The notes beneath the pieces are model-generated. The model did no database searches, was not told where the DNA came from, and saw only the letters and a list, made by a program, of their open reading frames with translations. The position numbers and the translations under genes are program-made. From Spirochaetota bacterium (GTDB lineage: Bacteria > Spirochaetota > Spirochaetia > Treponematales > UBA12059): a DNA stretch of 64,000 nt. Location of the stretch: assembly GCA_018262985.1 (NCBI GenBank), contig JADFDI010000005.1:1-64000 (forward strand), given 5' to 3'. Each line of letters starts with the position of its first letter. Within the stretch, counting starts at the first letter, position 1. Positions 33,462 through 40,736 of the stretch are shown here, in pieces.

Positions 33462-35870
33462 GTTGTAGGTGGTGCCGTCGTCCTCGCGCTCCGGCTTCCG
33501 GCCCTGGTCGCGTCGCGGATCGGGCCTTCGCTCGTCGCGGGGGCGCGCACCCGCGCCACCCGAAGGCCGCGCCGCGGGACCGGCCTCCGGCCGGTCGCCC
33601 TTCCGCGCCACCACGACGCGGCGGGCGCCGTCAGGCCGCGCTTGGGGCGTCCGCTCCGCGTCCTCGCGTCGCTCGGGTCCCGCCCCTCGGCCGCCGCCCT
33701 GGCCCTGCCGCCGCGCCCCCTCGGAGCGCAGCGACAGCCCGATGCGCTTCCGCACCGGATCCAGGCTGATGATGCGGAATTCCTTGACGTCGCCCACCTT
33801 GAGCACGTCCATCGGGTCGGACACGAAGCGGTCCGCCAGCTCGGAGACGTGGATGAGCGCGCTTTCCTTGATGCCGAGGTCGACGAAGGCGCCGAAATCG
33901 ACGACGTTCTTCACCTTCCCCGTGACCGTCATGCCTTCGTGCAGGTCCTCGAAATTGAGGACGCCCTTCTGGAGTATGGGTTTCGGGAAGTCCTCCCGGG
34001 GGTCGCGGTTCGGCTTGCCGAGCTCGGTGACGATGTCGTCGATGGTGGCGTCGCCGACGCCGTACTTCGCCTTGAGAGCCTCGCGGTCCTCGCGCGACGG
34101 CTTGCCGCCGGACTTCACGAGCGGCAGCAGCTCCTTCGCGAGCCCGTAATTCTCCGGGTGGACCCAGGTGTTGTCGAGCGGGTCCGGGCTCTCGGGAATC
34201 TTGAGGAAGCCCGCGCACTGCTCGTAGGTCTTCTCGCCGAGGCCGGGGATGTTGAGCAGCTGCGAACGGCTCGTGATCTTGCCGTTCTCGTCCCGGAACT
34301 TGACGATCTTCTTGGCGACGCCCGAGTTGATGCCGGAGACGTACTTGAGGAGCGAGTGGCTGGCCGTGTTCAGGTTGACGCCGACGCGGTTCACCACCGA
34401 ACCGACCACCTCGTCGACCGAGTCGGAGAGTCGCTTCTGGTTGACGTCGTGCTGGTAGAGCCCGACGCCGATGCTCTTCGGGTCGATCTTCACCAGCTCC
34501 GCGAGCGGGTCCTGCAGGCGCCGCCCGATCGAGATGGCGCCGCGGATCGTCAGGTCGAGCTCCGGAAACTCCTCGCGCGCGACGTCGCTGGCCGAATAGA
34601 CCGAGGCGCCATCCTCGTCCACCACCGTGTACTGCACGTCGAGGGCGTTCTCCGAGATCGTCTCGGACACGATCTTCTGCACCTCGTGGCTCGCCGTGCC
34701 GTTCCCGACCGCGATCAGCTGGACCGCGTGCTCCTTGACCGCCTTGGCGATGGCCTTTTTCGCCTCCTCGGGCTTGAACTCCTGGTTGATGACGAAGTAG
34801 CCGAGGAACTTGCCGGTCTCGTCCATGGCGGCGCACTTGGTGCCGGTGCGGATGCCGGGGTCGATGCCGAGCACCCGGGTCCCCTTGATCGGCGGCGACA
34901 TCAGCAGATTGCGCAGGTTGGTGCCGAAAACGTCGATTCCGTGTCCGTCAGCCTCGTCGGTGGCGTCGGAGCGGATCTCGCGGAGCACCGCCGGCGAGAG
35001 CAGGCGGCGGACCGAGTCGTCCACCGCCTCGGCGTGGTACTTGTTCGCCGGGTTGACGCGGTTCGAAAGCAGCGTTACCGCGACGTCCTCGTCGACCTCG
35101 AGGGTGACCGCGAGCTCGCCCTCCCTCTCGCCGCGGTTGACCGCCAGGACGCGGTGCGGCTTGACCTGCGAGAGCGGTTCCTTGAAGTCCCAGTACATCT
35201 GGTAGACGGACTTCTCTTTCTTCGCCTCGTCGCCCACGCCCTTTACGACCAGGTGGCCGTCCTTCAAATAGAAGGCTTTCACCGCGGAGCGGTTGTCCGG
35301 ATCCTGCGAGAGCCGCTCGGCCACGATGTCGCAGGCGCCCTGGATGGCCTCGGCGACGCTCGCCACGGAGAGTTCCGGCTTCTCCGCGTCCTCCCGGACG
35401 AATTTGGCGGCTTCGGCTTCGACCGCGGCCGCGTCTTTCGAGACGAGGATCTCGGCCAGCGGCTCGAGCCCCTTCTCCATCGCGAGCATGCCGCGGGTCT
35501 TCTTCTTCTTCTTGAACGGCGCGTAGATGTCCTCGATCTCCACGAGGGTGGCGCACTTCATGATGTTGCGGTAGAGGGTGGCGTCGAGCTTGCCCTGCGC
35601 GTGGATGGACTTCACGACCTCTATGCGGCGCGTCTCGAGATTGACATACGATACGCTGAGGTGGGAGACGTCGCGGACCTGGACCTCGTCGAGCTCGCCG
35701 GTCCGCTCCTTGCGGTAGCGGCTGATGAAGGGAACGGTGCAGCCTTCGGCGAGCAGGTCCACCACCGCCTTCACCTGGGCGGGGCGAACCTTGAGTTCGT
35801 CCGCGATCCGGTCGACGATCGCGGTCGAGTTGACGGAGAGGCCGTCGATGAATTCCTGGTCGAGTTCCAT
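33429..35870 (-). CDS. tex: Tex-type S1 RNA-binding transcription accessory protein
   Basis: 813 residues. Tex_N with VPFISRYRKERTGELDEVQVRDV, the YqgF-like RNase H fold (VLGIDPGIRTGTKCAAMDETG, ..AVGNGTASHE), the helix-hairpin-helix region (NTASHSLLKYVSGINSGVAKKIV; LLNIPGLGEKTYEQCAGFLKI) and an S1 domain near 640-715 (MTVTGKVKNVVDFGAFVDLGIKESALIHVSEL). A low-complexity R/G/P/A-rich tail of about 90 residues follows. Tex/Spt6-like proteins bind nucleic acid and influence transcription. GGAGAC precedes the start. Confidence 0.94.
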   Translation of the reverse strand: MELDQEFIDGLSVNSTAIVDRIADELKVRPAQVKAVVDLLAEGCTVPFISRYRKERTGELDEVQVRDVSHLSVSYVNLETRRIEVVKSIHAQGKLDATLYRNIMKCATLVEIEDIYAPFKKKKKTRGMLAMEKGLEPLAEILVSKDAAAVEAEAAKFVREDAEKPELSVASVAEAIQGACDIVAERLSQDPDNRSAVKAFYLKDGHLVVKGVGDEAKKEKSVYQMYWDFKEPLSQVKPHRVLAVNRGEREGELAVTLEVDEDVAVTLLSNRVNPANKYHAEAVDDSVRRLLSPAVLREIRSDATDEADGHGIDVFGTNLRNLLMSPPIKGTRVLGIDPGIRTGTKCAAMDETGKFLGYFVINQEFKPEEAKKAIAKAVKEHAVQLIAVGNGTASHEVQKIVSETISENALDVQYTVVDEDGASVYSASDVAREEFPELDLTIRGAISIGRRLQDPLAELVKIDPKSIGVGLYQHDVNQKRLSDSVDEVVGSVVNRVGVNLNTASHSLLKYVSGINSGVAKKIVKFRDENGKITSRSQLLNIPGLGEKTYEQCAGFLKIPESPDPLDNTWVHPENYGLAKELLPLVKSGGKPSREDREALKAKYGVGDATIDDIVTELGKPNRDPREDFPKPILQKGVLNFEDLHEGMTVTGKVKNVVDFGAFVDLGIKESALIHVSELADRFVSDPMDVLKVGDVKEFRIISLDPVRKRIGLSLRSEGARRQGQGGGRGAGPERREDAERTPQARPDGARRVVVARKGDRPEAGPAARPSGGAGARPRDERRPDPRRDQGRKPEREDDGTTYNPFADLLKNRK

Positions 35871-36006
35871 GGGGTCTCCTGGGAAGCGCGAACGGTCCGC
35901 CCGAGGCGGCCGGATTCGCTCGATTGGCGCCGGCTACGATACGGAGGACCGCGCCCGCGGTCAAGCCGCCTCTTTCGCTGCCCTTGCAAGAATTGTGTCA
36001 TAAATG

Positions 36007-36034
36007 TTGACATTATGGATATAATTGCTATAAT
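36007..36034 (+). promoter_or_regulatory. Sigma-70 promoter for the HTH-receiver operon
   Basis: TTGACA (36007-36012), 16-base AT-rich spacer, TATAAT (36029-36034). Both hexamers match the consensus. About 50 bases upstream of the ATG at 36085. Confidence 0.82.
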
Positions 36035-36084
36035 TATGAATCGTCCGGTGCTATATCCGGGTCAAACTGAGTAGAGGGTGCTTC

Positions 36085-36717
36085 ATGCCCAAAAGCGCGC
36101 GCAAGGTCCGGATTTTCTCGGCGCTCGAAGTCGCCAACCTCTGCGGCGTCGTCAACCAGACGGCGATCAACTGGATCCGTAATGGATATCTTAAAGCCTT
36201 CACGACGCCGGGCGGCCAGTACCGCGTTTACGCCGAGGATCTGACCGGCTTCCTCGAGCAGCGCGGCATGCGGATCCCCGCCGAGCTGGTCGAAGGGCTT
36301 CGCGAAGATCTCGACTGGAACGTCGCCATCGTCATCGACGACGACGCCGAGCTCAACAACATCGTTCGCAGGTATCTCGAAAAGCGCTTCCCCACGATGA
36401 GCGTCATCCAGGCGTTCGACGGCTTCGAGGCCGGTCGCCTGCTCTCCGAGAAGCATCCCGGCTTCGTCCTCCTCGACGTGGACCTTCCCGGCGTCGACGG
36501 CCGCTCGCTTTGCAAGCGCATCAAGGAAGACCCCGCGTTCGGCAAGCCCTTCGTCATCTCGATGACCGGCCTGGACGATCCGGCCGAGCGCGAGCGCATG
36601 CTGGCCGCCGGCGCCGACGCTTTCTTCGGCAAGCCCCTCGACTTCGACCTTCTCGTCTCCACCCTCAGCGAGTTCGCCGCCAAGGTTCACGCGGATGACG
36701 CACGACATGGCGCATAA
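36085..36717 (+). CDS. MerR-type HTH domain fused to a response-regulator receiver
   Basis: 210 residues. Residues about 8-60 form a MerR/excisionase-like winged helix (IFSALEVANLCGVVNQTAINWIRNGYLKAFTTPGGQYRVYAEDLTGFL). A receiver domain follows (about 78-200): acidic pair IDDDAEL, phospho-acceptor LLDVDLPGVDG, T in SMTGLDD, and lysine FFGKPLD. Single-protein HTH-receivers like this are frequent in Spirochaetota. The next gene's start lies inside its 3' end, so the two are translated together and may share a kinase signal. Confidence 0.88.
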   Translation: MPKSARKVRIFSALEVANLCGVVNQTAINWIRNGYLKAFTTPGGQYRVYAEDLTGFLEQRGMRIPAELVEGLREDLDWNVAIVIDDDAELNNIVRRYLEKRFPTMSVIQAFDGFEAGRLLSEKHPGFVLLDVDLPGVDGRSLCKRIKEDPAFGKPFVISMTGLDDPAERERMLAAGADAFFGKPLDFDLLVSTLSEFAAKVHADDARHGA

Positions 36718-37078
36718 CAGGAAGGCCACCGTCCTCGTGGTCGAGGACGAGGACTCGATACGCCTTACCCTGCGCGACTACCTGAAGCGCAAGGGCTTCG
36801 ACGTGGTCGTCGCCTCCGACGGCGTCGGGGCCATCAAGCAACTACTCGACAACGAGGTTCGGGTCGTGGTGACCGACTATCGCATGGACGTCCTCGGCGG
36901 CGACTACTGGATCAAGTTCCTGTCGCGCTTCTGCGGCGACCTTAAAGTGCTCATCACCTCCGGCTTCCTCCGCCCGGACTTCGACATCCCGTTCCCCGTG
37001 ATCTACAAGCCCTTCGACTATTCCGATCTCGAAGCCCGCATTTCCGAGCTCCTCGGCGAGGATGCGCCCCGCCGCTGA
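36695..37078 (+). CDS. Stand-alone receiver-domain response regulator
   Basis: 127 residues: VLVVEDEDSIRLTL (acidic pair), VVVTDYRMDVLGG (phospho-acceptor D), VLITSGFL (T/S), and IYKPFDYSDL (K). No output domain. Start 36695 overlaps the upstream gene by 23 bases; M at 36707 is an alternative. The stop overlaps the acylphosphatase start by 17 bases. Confidence 0.87.
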   Translation: MTHDMAHNRKATVLVVEDEDSIRLTLRDYLKRKGFDVVVASDGVGAIKQLLDNEVRVVVTDYRMDVLGGDYWIKFLSRFCGDLKVLITSGFLRPDFDIPFPVIYKPFDYSDLEARISELLGEDAPRR

Positions 37079-37355
37079 ATCCCCCGTCGCCTACGTCGCC
37101 CGCGTCTCGGGGCGCGTGCAGGGCGTCGGATTCCGCTATTCCGCGCTCGAGCGGGCCCGCTTTCTCGGCCTGGCAGGTTGGGTCCGCAACGCGGACGACG
37201 GCAGCGTCGAGACCCGTTTCGAAGGACCGAGGCGCGCTTGCGAAGCCTATGCGTCCTGGCTCCATAGCGGACCGCCCGGCGCGCGAGTCGACGAGGTGCT
37301 TCTTCATCCGAGCGCCCCGACCGGCGCCTGGTCCGATTTCACCGTCGAGTACTGA
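37062..37355 (+). CDS. acyP: Acylphosphatase
   Basis: 97 residues with the family signature GRVQGVGFRYSALERARFLGLAGWVRNADDGSVE, including the phosphate-binding R25 and catalytic N43. Hydrolyses acyl phosphates such as acetyl- or carbamoyl-phosphate. It is translationally coupled to a receiver-domain gene, which is unusual: acyl phosphates can phosphorylate receivers, so a functional link is possible but only inferred. Confidence 0.92.
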   Translation: MRPAAESPVAYVARVSGRVQGVGFRYSALERARFLGLAGWVRNADDGSVETRFEGPRRACEAYASWLHSGPPGARVDEVLLHPSAPTGAWSDFTVEY

Positions 37356-37367
37356 CCCCTCCCCGCC

Positions 37368-37396
37368 TTGACGCCCCCCGCCCCCGCAGGTATATT
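37368..37396 (+). promoter_or_regulatory. Promoter for the tRNA-Gly locus
   Basis: TTGACG (37368-37373), 17-base C-rich spacer, TATATT (37391-37396). Transcription should start near 37403, just before the first leader repeat. Confidence 0.78.
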
Positions 37397-37406
37397 CACG
37401 AAAGCC

Positions 37407-37487
37407 AAGCATCCTTCGAGCGCCGAACAAGCGCCCCTTGAGCTCTTTGCAAGCATCCTTTGAGCGCCGAACAAGCGCCCCTTGAGC
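37407..37487 (+). repeat. Duplicated 37-bp leader of the tRNA-Gly locus
   Basis: Two 37-base copies with one mismatch (37407-37443, 37451-37487). Each ends in CGCCCCTTGAGC, complementary to GCTCAAGGGGCG found after both the intact tRNA (37554-37565) and the tRNA-like copy (37801-37812). Confidence 0.88.
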
Positions 37488-37556
37488 GACCGTCGTATAC
37501 CGGTATTACCCGAGCTTCCCAAGCTCGTGAAGCGGGTTCGACTCCCGTCGGTCGCT
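37486..37556 (+). tRNA. tRNA-Gly (anticodon CCC)
   Basis: 71 nucleotides. Acceptor GCGACCG (37486-37492) pairs with CGGTCGC (37549-37555), discriminator T. D arm GTA/TAC with GG in the loop, anticodon stem CGAGC/GCTCG around loop TTCCCAA (anticodon CCC), short variable loop, T arm GCGGG-TTCGACT-CCCGT. CCA is not encoded. The acceptor stem continues into the flanks as a perfect palindrome (CGCCCCTTGAGCGACCG with CGGTCGCTCAAGGGGCG) ending in TTTCTGTTT, so the tRNA sits inside a terminator-like hairpin. Confidence 0.92.
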
Positions 37557-37578
37557 CAAGGGGCGTTTCTGTTTACAG

Positions 37579-37803
37579 GCGACCGTCGTACCTCGGGCCG
37601 CTACAGCGGCCCGAGGACCGAAGTCTACCGAGGACGTGAGTCGCGCCAGCGACGAACGGCCATCGGAGACTTCGGATAACCGGTATTACCCGAGCTTCCC
37701 AAGCTCGTGAAGCGGGTTCGTAGCGCAGGTCGCGCGAAGCGCGACCATTACGATCGCTTCCACCCGCTCCGGCGCCGAAGGCGCCGACTTCCCGTCGGTA
37801 GCT
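37579..37803 (+). ncRNA. Expanded tRNA-Gly-like element with structured inserts in the D and T loops
   Basis: A second copy of the same tRNA split in three. The 5' piece GCGACCGTCGTA (37579-37590) is followed by an 88-base insert (37591-37678). Then comes ACCGGTATTACCC with the anticodon arm and T-stem 5' half, identical to the intact gene (37679-37720). A 66-base insert follows (37721-37786), then the T-stem 3' half and acceptor 3' strand (37787-37803). Insert 1 has an 11-bp hairpin (37591-37616) and a 9-bp outer stem (37618-37626 with 37667-37675). Insert 2 has two GAA-loop hairpins (37728-37746, 37770-37786). The acceptor has one mismatch (CGGTAGC). Could be a decaying tRNA invaded by palindromes or a structured RNA; function unknown. 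Confidence 0.75.
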
Positions 37804-37844
37804 CAAGGGGCGTTTCCATACATAGGCGACCGCCTTTCCTCGTC

Positions 37845-38687
37845 CTAGGCTTCATCCCAGGAAAACGTCGCGCGACCCGCCCCGTCGTTCCCGAGCGCGT
37901 CGGCGAGATAGGGCAGGCATTCCTCGAGCGCCGCCTTGAGGCCCCAAGGCGGATTGAGGACGGCGAGGCCGCTGCCGTACATGCCCCAGCCGTCCTCGGG
38001 CTCGGGTCCTACGCGAAGCTCGATCCGCGCCCTCGTTCCGCCCCCGAGCGAAAGGACGCGCTCGGGCAGGAAGCGGGCGGCGTCCTTCGTCAGGACGGGA
38101 TACCAGACTGCGTAGCAGCCTCCCGGGAAACGCCGCCGCGCTTCGTCCACGGCCTCGACCACCGCGTCGTATTCCTCGTCGCGTTCATAGGGCGGATCGA
38201 TCAGGACGAAGGCCCGCCGGTCGGGCGGCGGCAACAGGCCGCGCAGGGCCGCGAGTCCGTCGGACTTGGCGACGCGGAAGCGCCGGTCGGATCCGAGGGC
38301 GATCTCCAGCTCGGTCGCGTCGGCTGGATGCAGCTCGAACATGAAGCCGCGGTCCTCGAGGCGGAGCACGGCGGAGGCAACGAGGGGAGATCCAGGATAG
38401 CGCCCGAGCGACCCTTCGGGATTGAAGCCCTTCACCAGCTCCCGATAACGCCGAAGCGGCTCGGGCAAGTCCGTCGACGACCAGATACGGCCGATTCCGT
38501 CGAGGAACTCCCCCGTGCGGGCGGAGAATCCGCCTCCGAGCGGGCTCGAGCCCGGCCCGGCGTGCGTGTCGATGTAGCGGAGCGGCGCCGGCTTTCCGAC
38601 CAAGTAGCGCAGCGCCTCATGAAGCACGAGATGCTTCAGGACGTCGGCGTGGTTCCCGGCGTGGAAGCCGTGTCGGTAACTCAGCAT
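37845..38687 (-). CDS. rlmJ: 23S rRNA (adenine2030-N6)-methyltransferase RlmJ
   Basis: 280 residues starting MLSYRHGFHAGNHADVLKHL, the RlmJ N-terminal signature. SAM-site YIDTHAGPG, target-adenine motif LIDPPYE, and GGCYAVWYPVLTKD late in the protein. Methylates A2030 of 23S rRNA. Convergent with the tRNA-Gly locus; its stop is about 30 bases from the end of the expanded copy. Confidence 0.92.
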   Translation of the reverse strand: MLSYRHGFHAGNHADVLKHLVLHEALRYLVGKPAPLRYIDTHAGPGSSPLGGGFSARTGEFLDGIGRIWSSTDLPEPLRRYRELVKGFNPEGSLGRYPGSPLVASAVLRLEDRGFMFELHPADATELEIALGSDRRFRVAKSDGLAALRGLLPPPDRRAFVLIDPPYERDEEYDAVVEAVDEARRRFPGGCYAVWYPVLTKDAARFLPERVLSLGGGTRARIELRVGPEPEDGWGMYGSGLAVLNPPWGLKAALEECLPYLADALGNDGAGRATFSWDEA

Positions 38688-38789
38688 TTCGCCAGAGCCT
38701 CCCGTGGTGCGCGAATTATGCCGAGACGGGACCGTTCGGGCAATGGAGTCCGGCGTCCGGCCCCGCCCCGTTCCGCCCGCGCCGAACGG

Positions 38790-38820
38790 AAAACGGCGCC
38801 CCCGGAGGAGCGCCGTTCTT
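38790..38820 (-). terminator. Rho-independent terminator after the sigma factor gene
   Basis: Minus-strand stem AACGGCGC with GCGCCGTT (38810-38817 and 38792-38799), followed by TTTTCC. About 30 bases after the stop at 38852. Confidence 0.8.
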
Positions 38821-38851
38821 CAATGGAAGGCGAAAGCGTACGGACGGACTT

Positions 38852-39727
38852 TCAGGCCACGTAATCCTCGAGCAGTTCGGTGCGGCCGGGCTGCTGGAGG
38901 CGCTTCAAGGCGCTCTTCTCGATCTGTCGGATGCGCTCCTTGGTCAGCTTGAAACGGTCGCCGATTTCCTTGAGGCTCATGGCGCGTCGGCCGTTCAGGC
39001 CGAAGCGGAAGCGGATGACCTCGGCTTCCTTCTCGGAAAGCGTCTCGAGCACCGCGTCGATGTCGTCCTTGAGGTTGTTTTCGATGACGGTCTCGACCGG
39101 GGTGGTGTATCCGGAGTTTTCCACGAAATCCCCGACCACGCTGGAGTCGCGTTCGTCGAAGACCGGAGTCTCGAGCGATACGAGGTCCCGCGATACCGCC
39201 ACGAGGTCGGCGACGTGGGAGGCGTCCATGTTGAGCATGCGCGCGATCTCGCGGATCTCGCCGTCCTCGGTGCGGCTTCCTTCGATGTACTTGCGCGCCT
39301 TCTCTATCTGGACAAGCTCGTTGGCGCGGTTCAAGGGAAGGCGGATCATGCGGCTCTTCTCGCACACAGCCTTGAGGATGGACTGGCGGATCCACCAGAC
39401 CGCGTAGCTGATGAAGTGGAAGCCCTTGTCGACGTCGTAGCGTTCGATCGCGTTGATGAGGCCGATGTTCCCCTCGCTGATGAGGTCGGAAAGGGGCAGG
39501 CCCTGGTTCTGGTACTTCTTGGCGACGTTCACGACGAAGCGAAGGTTCCCCTTGACGAGCATGTCCTTCGCGGACTGGTCGCCCTTGGCCGCGGCGCGGG
39601 CGTACTTGTCCTCGTCCTCGCGGGAAAGGAGCGGTATCCGGTTGATTTCCTTGAGGTATATGGAAAGGGTGTTCTCGTCGGCGTTGGTGCGGGCGGCTAC
39701 GGGCTTGCGGGTGCGGGCAGTGGTCAT
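38852..39727 (-). CDS. Sigma-70 family RNA polymerase sigma factor, group 2-like
   Basis: 291 residues, lacking region 1.1. Region 1.2 (DENTLSIYLKEINRIPLLSREDE), region 2 (NLRFVVNVAKKYQNQGLPLSDLISEGNIGLINAIERYD, then ISYAVWWIRQSILKA for -10 recognition), region 3, and region 4 (RFRFGLNGRRAMSLKEIGDRFKLTKERIRQIEKSALKRL). The short N-terminus fits a primary-like alternative sigma (RpoS-like or HrdA-like group 2) rather than RpoD. A terminator follows. Confidence 0.85.
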   Translation of the reverse strand: MTTARTRKPVAARTNADENTLSIYLKEINRIPLLSREDEDKYARAAAKGDQSAKDMLVKGNLRFVVNVAKKYQNQGLPLSDLISEGNIGLINAIERYDVDKGFHFISYAVWWIRQSILKAVCEKSRMIRLPLNRANELVQIEKARKYIEGSRTEDGEIREIARMLNMDASHVADLVAVSRDLVSLETPVFDERDSSVVGDFVENSGYTTPVETVIENNLKDDIDAVLETLSEKEAEVIRFRFGLNGRRAMSLKEIGDRFKLTKERIRQIEKSALKRLQQPGRTELLEDYVA

Positions 39728-39974
39728 GAAGGTCCTCCCACCCCCATTACTGCAAACGCCGTGCCAACCCTTCCTGCAAGCTACTCACCAGACCACCAGT
39801 TTCCGACCTCCGGTCCCGTCTGGCTATTTCTTTGCCTGACGATGACTTGGAACACCGTGTGCGGTCTGGCCCGGCCCGTCCCTGAAGACAACGGACGGTG
39901 GGTTACAGGAATCCCGAGAAGGAATGTGTGGAAAGGAAACGAACGGAACCCTGCGCCTCAGAATTGTATGAAAA

Positions 39975-40649
39975 CTACCCACGCGGACGTTCTGACGGTG
40001 AACTCGTGCGCCCGCAGCACATCCGCCAGGGAAGGCCGGAGCCGCAAGTGCAACGGTCGGCGGGATCGAGCCTCCGCTCGCGCCGGAAATCCACGGCGAC
40101 GATCCGAGCGGCTGCGCCGCGCTCGTCCGACATCGCCGCCGGAATCCTGGCGTCGACCTTCCGGAAGAGCTCCAGCTTGCCGGCGCAATCCAGCCCGTCG
40201 AGCAGACCGGACGAGGTGATGGACAACCATGCGTCGGCCAGCGAATGGGAAACCGCTTCCCGCTCGAGTTCGTCCCGAAAAGCCTTGCGTTCGCCCAGGT
40301 AGCGCGCCGCCTGAATCGAATAGAACGCGCGAAAATCGTCATGATCCTCGCAGGAGGATTTGGCCATGCCGTATCCGTTCACCATGCGGCCGTACAGGGC
40401 TCGGGCATGGCTCCTCGGGGCGAGCTTCTGCGCGGACGCGAGGCTTTTTACCGCCAGGTCCAGGCGGCCGAGGCGCAACAGGGCTATGGCCAGCCAGTAG
40501 AGGCGATTCGAGAGGAGCCGACTTCCTGGAGGCAGCGCGTCTACGGCGGACCGAAGCCGCCTGAGCGCTTCCAGATCCCGGTGCCGGGCAAGCGCGCGCC
40601 GACCGGATGCATAGCCCGCTCCCGGGCCGCTCGTAGTTCGCTTCATCAC
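39975..40649 (-). CDS. Helical protein with C-terminal SEC-C zinc motif
   Basis: 224 residues. The N-terminal half is TPR-like (LALARHRDLEALRRLRSAVDALPPGSRLLSNRLYWLAIALLRLGRLDLAVKSLASAQKL type). The C-terminus has DRCTCGSGLPWRMCCGR (about 198-214), a SEC-C motif (CxCGSGx5-6CC) that binds zinc. Function unknown; SEC-C tails often mediate protein or ribosome contacts. Confidence 0.6.
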   Translation of the reverse strand: MMKRTTSGPGAGYASGRRALARHRDLEALRRLRSAVDALPPGSRLLSNRLYWLAIALLRLGRLDLAVKSLASAQKLAPRSHARALYGRMVNGYGMAKSSCEDHDDFRAFYSIQAARYLGERKAFRDELEREAVSHSLADAWLSITSSGLLDGLDCAGKLELFRKVDARIPAAMSDERGAAARIVAVDFRRERRLDPADRCTCGSGLPWRMCCGRTSSPSERPRG

Positions 40650-40736
40650 GAAATGAAAATACTTAAGAAATCCTTCCGAGCCAAGCGCGCCCGCCGGTGC
40701 CGTTCGCGGCGGCTTCGCCGGGACGTCGGATGAGCC

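Noticed and set aside
32796-36074. 1092-codon plus-strand open frame opposite tex and neighbours
   Set aside because: It runs antisense to tex and the repeat protein, has strong Val/Asp/Leu/Arg bias typical of the complement of high-GC codons, and no recognisable domain.
37579-37803. Considered as a tRNA with a group I or self-splicing intron
   Set aside because: There are two inserts, in the D and T loops instead of the anticodon loop, both short palindromes without intron core motifs.
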